Assembly (NCBI RefSeq): GCF_003063315.1
Contig: NZ_NERV01000001.1
Coordinates: 186,001-250,000, forward strand
Reading direction: 5' to 3'
Source: Limnohabitans sp. T6-5
Lineage (GTDB): Bacteria; Pseudomonadota; Gammaproteobacteria; Burkholderiales; Burkholderiaceae_C
DNA length: 64,000 nucleotides
Every line of letters starts with the position of its first letter. Positions within the stretch are counted from its first letter, which is position 1. Under the pieces are notes generated by a model. It had not been told where the DNA came from, searched no databases, and saw only the letters and a program-made list of their open reading frames with translations. A program made the position numbers and the translations under genes. Shown here in pieces: positions 62,290 through 64,000 of the stretch.

Positions 62290-63579
62290 TCAGTCTGGTG
62301 CTGGGACCAACTTATTCTGAACTGCAGGCTGGTTGCGCAAGTGTCTGTAGAGCAAGCCACGCGAAACCCCCAGCGTACGGGCAGCTCGGGATATGTTGCC
62401 ACCACAAGCGGCCAAGGTGCTGTCAATCAACTGATGATGGTGGTCACTCAAACGCGCTTGCGTGGCATCCTCTGCATCAGTGCCGTCGGGCTCTGCAGAT
62501 GCCGTACCGTGCGATACGTTTTCCTTGTCCGGCTCCATCAACGTCTCGCAGGGCTGCGACAAGCGGTGTGAAGCAAACGTCAGAGCATGTCTCAAATCGA
62601 TGCCATCACGGGCCAGCAAGTTCGCCTGCGTCCAGACACCCAGGCCATTGGGCAAGCGAATCGCCTGCAAGTCCGCGCGACGCGTCATGGCCAGTACCGC
62701 TTCAAGCTCCAGCCCGAACAGCGCCATCACATCACGTCCAGCCGCAAAAGCAGGCACCCCCAACAAGCGTGAAGCGACGCCATTGAGCCAGTTAACTTGA
62801 CCATCCGCTGTGATGCCCGCAAGGGCTTCCATGGGTGTGGCCAGCAGCGCCGGGCTGGCCTGAAACCGCAGCACCACATGTTCATGCGACTGGGACATCA
62901 GCAGGCGATTTTCAATCGATGTCGCGTACATGCCCACGACCGAAGCGGCATCAAAGTTGAAACTGCGCCCTTCCACCGTGATATCCAGCACCGCTGCCAC
63001 TTGGCCTTGTACATCATGGATGGGCGCGGCGACACATTCCAGCGCGTGAAGGCAATTGAAATAGTGTTCTGCCCCCGTGACGGTACAGGCTTGGCTGGAG
63101 TGCTTGGTGATGCCGGGCGCTGTCGTCCCCATGCGCGACTCGGCCAGATTGACACCAACCCGAGTCGCCTTGCTCAGCAAAGGCTCATGTGCCGCCAACG
63201 GGTTGTGCGTGCCATGAACGATCACGCCTTGGGCGTCCGTCAGCAAAACACGGCACTCAATGCCCGCCAAAGACGCCTCCATGGTCACCAATTCCTGGTG
63301 CGCCGCCGCCAGCAATTCCTGATTTCTCGCCAAAGTGGCGTGCATGCGACTGATCGACACATGGTTGAACTGCAAGGCCTCCGTCACAGAATGGCGATCA
63401 GATGTGCAGCGCATCCAGGATTGGATCACCGCCTCACTCACCAGCCCGCTGGGCCGCACGCCTTCTTCAAAAAATTGCTGCCTTGCCTGTGCAATGCGCT
63501 GCTCGCGCGTGCTGGAAAACAAGGGGTTGTAGCCGCTGCCGTTGTGTGAGGCCGTAAAACCCTGCGTGCGCATGAACAT
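62290..63579 (-). CDS. GAF/PAS regulator with Fis-type HTH, lacking the AAA+ domain
   Basis: 429 residues. An AcoR-type start ('FFEEGVRPSGLVSEAVIQSW'), a GAF domain (about 100-215, 'EASLAGIECRVLLTDAQGVI'), a PAS-like region (about 235-310, 'ITADGQVNWLNGVASRLLG') and a C-terminal Fis helix-turn-helix (about 385-420, 'LIDSTLAACGGNISRAARTL', 'GVSRGLLYRHLRNQP'). AcoR proteins normally have a sigma-54 AAA+ motor between PAS and HTH; none is present, so it probably acts with ordinary sigma factors. Divergent from a PQQ alcohol dehydrogenase gene, its likely target. Confidence 0.85.
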   Translation of the reverse strand: MFMRTQGFTASHNGSGYNPLFSSTREQRIAQARQQFFEEGVRPSGLVSEAVIQSWMRCTSDRHSVTEALQFNHVSISRMHATLARNQELLAAAHQELVTMEASLAGIECRVLLTDAQGVIVHGTHNPLAAHEPLLSKATRVGVNLAESRMGTTAPGITKHSSQACTVTGAEHYFNCLHALECVAAPIHDVQGQVAAVLDITVEGRSFNFDAASVVGMYATSIENRLLMSQSHEHVVLRFQASPALLATPMEALAGITADGQVNWLNGVASRLLGVPAFAAGRDVMALFGLELEAVLAMTRRADLQAIRLPNGLGVWTQANLLARDGIDLRHALTFASHRLSQPCETLMEPDKENVSHGTASAEPDGTDAEDATQARLSDHHHQLIDSTLAACGGNISRAARTLGVSRGLLYRHLRNQPAVQNKLVPAPD

Positions 63580-63693
63580 GTGAGCTTGTCTCCAGACCGA
63601 ACACTTGGAGCGTCAAAGTGTGCATGGCCGCGCTGCGTCCAACCAGCGGGAAACTACCAAGACCGGCAGACAACTGACATTCGCGGGGTGCAA

Positions 63694-63707
63694 CTGTTCC
63701 AGAACAG
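63694..63707. promoter_or_regulatory. Candidate operator upstream of the PQQ dehydrogenase gene
   Basis: CTGTTC (63694-63699) and GAACAG (63702-63707), inverted around CA. It lies in the 250-base divergent region, with a second palindrome GGGAATTCCC near 63722. A good site for a dimeric Fis-type regulator; not proven. Confidence 0.5.
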
Positions 63708-63831
63708 AACAATTTTTGACTAGGGAATTCCCGAGCGTGCAAAAAAGCATGTCCACCGCAATGATGCCAAGACCTTGCACACGAAGTGCCAGGCTTGTGA
63801 AGCGATACCCCATCAAAAAGGAGACTTGTAC

Positions 63832-64000
63832 ATGACCCCCAATTACCGGCTCGTCGGCGGCTTGATTGCCGCAGCGATATTCTCAGGCGCTCAGGCTCAA
63901 GGGCTGGATGCCCTCAAAAACGACGCCGCGACCCCGGGTGATGTGCTCACCTATGGCATGGGCTACAACAACCAACGCTACAGCCCGCTCAAGCAGATCA
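63832..64000 (+). CDS. PQQ-dependent alcohol dehydrogenase, N-terminal part (runs off window)
   Basis: The 56 visible codons begin at ATG 63832 after AAAAAGGAGA (63817-63826). A signal peptide (about 1-22, 'LVGGLIAAAIFSGAQAQ') is followed by 'LDALKNDAATPGDVLTYGMG' and 'YNNQRYSPLKQI', the opening of quinoprotein ethanol/methanol dehydrogenases in the periplasm. The metal and PQQ sites lie beyond the window, so calcium- or lanthanide-type cannot be told. Confidence 0.82.
   Translation, partial: MTPNYRLVGGLIAAAIFSGAQAQGLDALKNDAATPGDVLTYGMGYNNQRYSPLKQI

Overview
The window reads as a high-GC betaproteobacterial chromosome, most likely a freshwater Comamonadaceae (Limnohabitans/Rhodoferax-like). 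This is an inference from gene order (glyA-nrdR-minor pilins-ribD; merR-tRNA-Pro), from aromatic-acid catabolic genes typical of Burkholderiales, and from dispersed palindromic intergenic repeats. No species call is possible from the sequence alone.

Region 1 (1-14453) is an integrated mobile element ending at the 3' end of a tRNA-Pro(GGG) gene. It carries a tyrosine integrase (5' end outside the window), two AlpA/excisionase-type regulators, a replication module (helicase-loader-like protein plus DnaB-type helicase), three related small-terminase-like DNA-binding proteins, a membrane protein, a RelE/HigB-HigA-type toxin-antitoxin pair and a second replication-initiator-like gene with five iterons inside its coding sequence. 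No capsid, portal, large-terminase or conjugation gene is visible, so it looks like a phage satellite or a small integrative element rather than a complete prophage. In its middle lies about 1.7 kb without protein genes. The first 740 nt have the hallmarks of a large structured RNA ending in a strong terminator, and the next 940 nt are packed with palindromes and direct repeats.

Region 2 (14453-20200) holds tRNA-Pro, a MerR regulator and a complete 3-hydroxybenzoate-gentisate operon (3-hydroxybenzoate 6-hydroxylase, gentisate dioxygenase, fumarylpyruvate hydrolase, maleylpyruvate isomerase) behind a clear sigma-70 promoter. The operon ends at a 32-unit heptamer array shared with a convergent aldo/keto reductase. 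Region 3 (20200-29000) has a giant DUF748/AsmA-like protein, an arsenic locus (arsR, arsC, acr3, with a decayed arsA), a Crp-PAS regulator and a decayed secreted-protein gene.

Region 4 (29000-46700) mixes housekeeping genes (rpiA, pyrD), a BrnT/BrnA toxin-antitoxin pair, 4-hydroxybenzoate hydroxylase pobA with a divergent IclR regulator, acyl-CoA and SDR enzymes, an MFS exporter, a secreted alpha/beta hydrolase, and a two-gene AmmeMemoRadiSam system in which Memo and AMMECR1 are fused. Region 5 (46700-64000) has a second FtsH-type protease, a DUF349 protein, a lytic transglycosylase, glyA, nrdR, a five-gene minor pilin cluster, ribD, an acyl-CoA ligase and thioesterase, and a GAF/Fis regulator divergent from a PQQ alcohol dehydrogenase that runs off the window. 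The 4-hydroxybenzoate and 3-hydroxybenzoate genes together suggest growth on lignin- or humic-derived aromatics.
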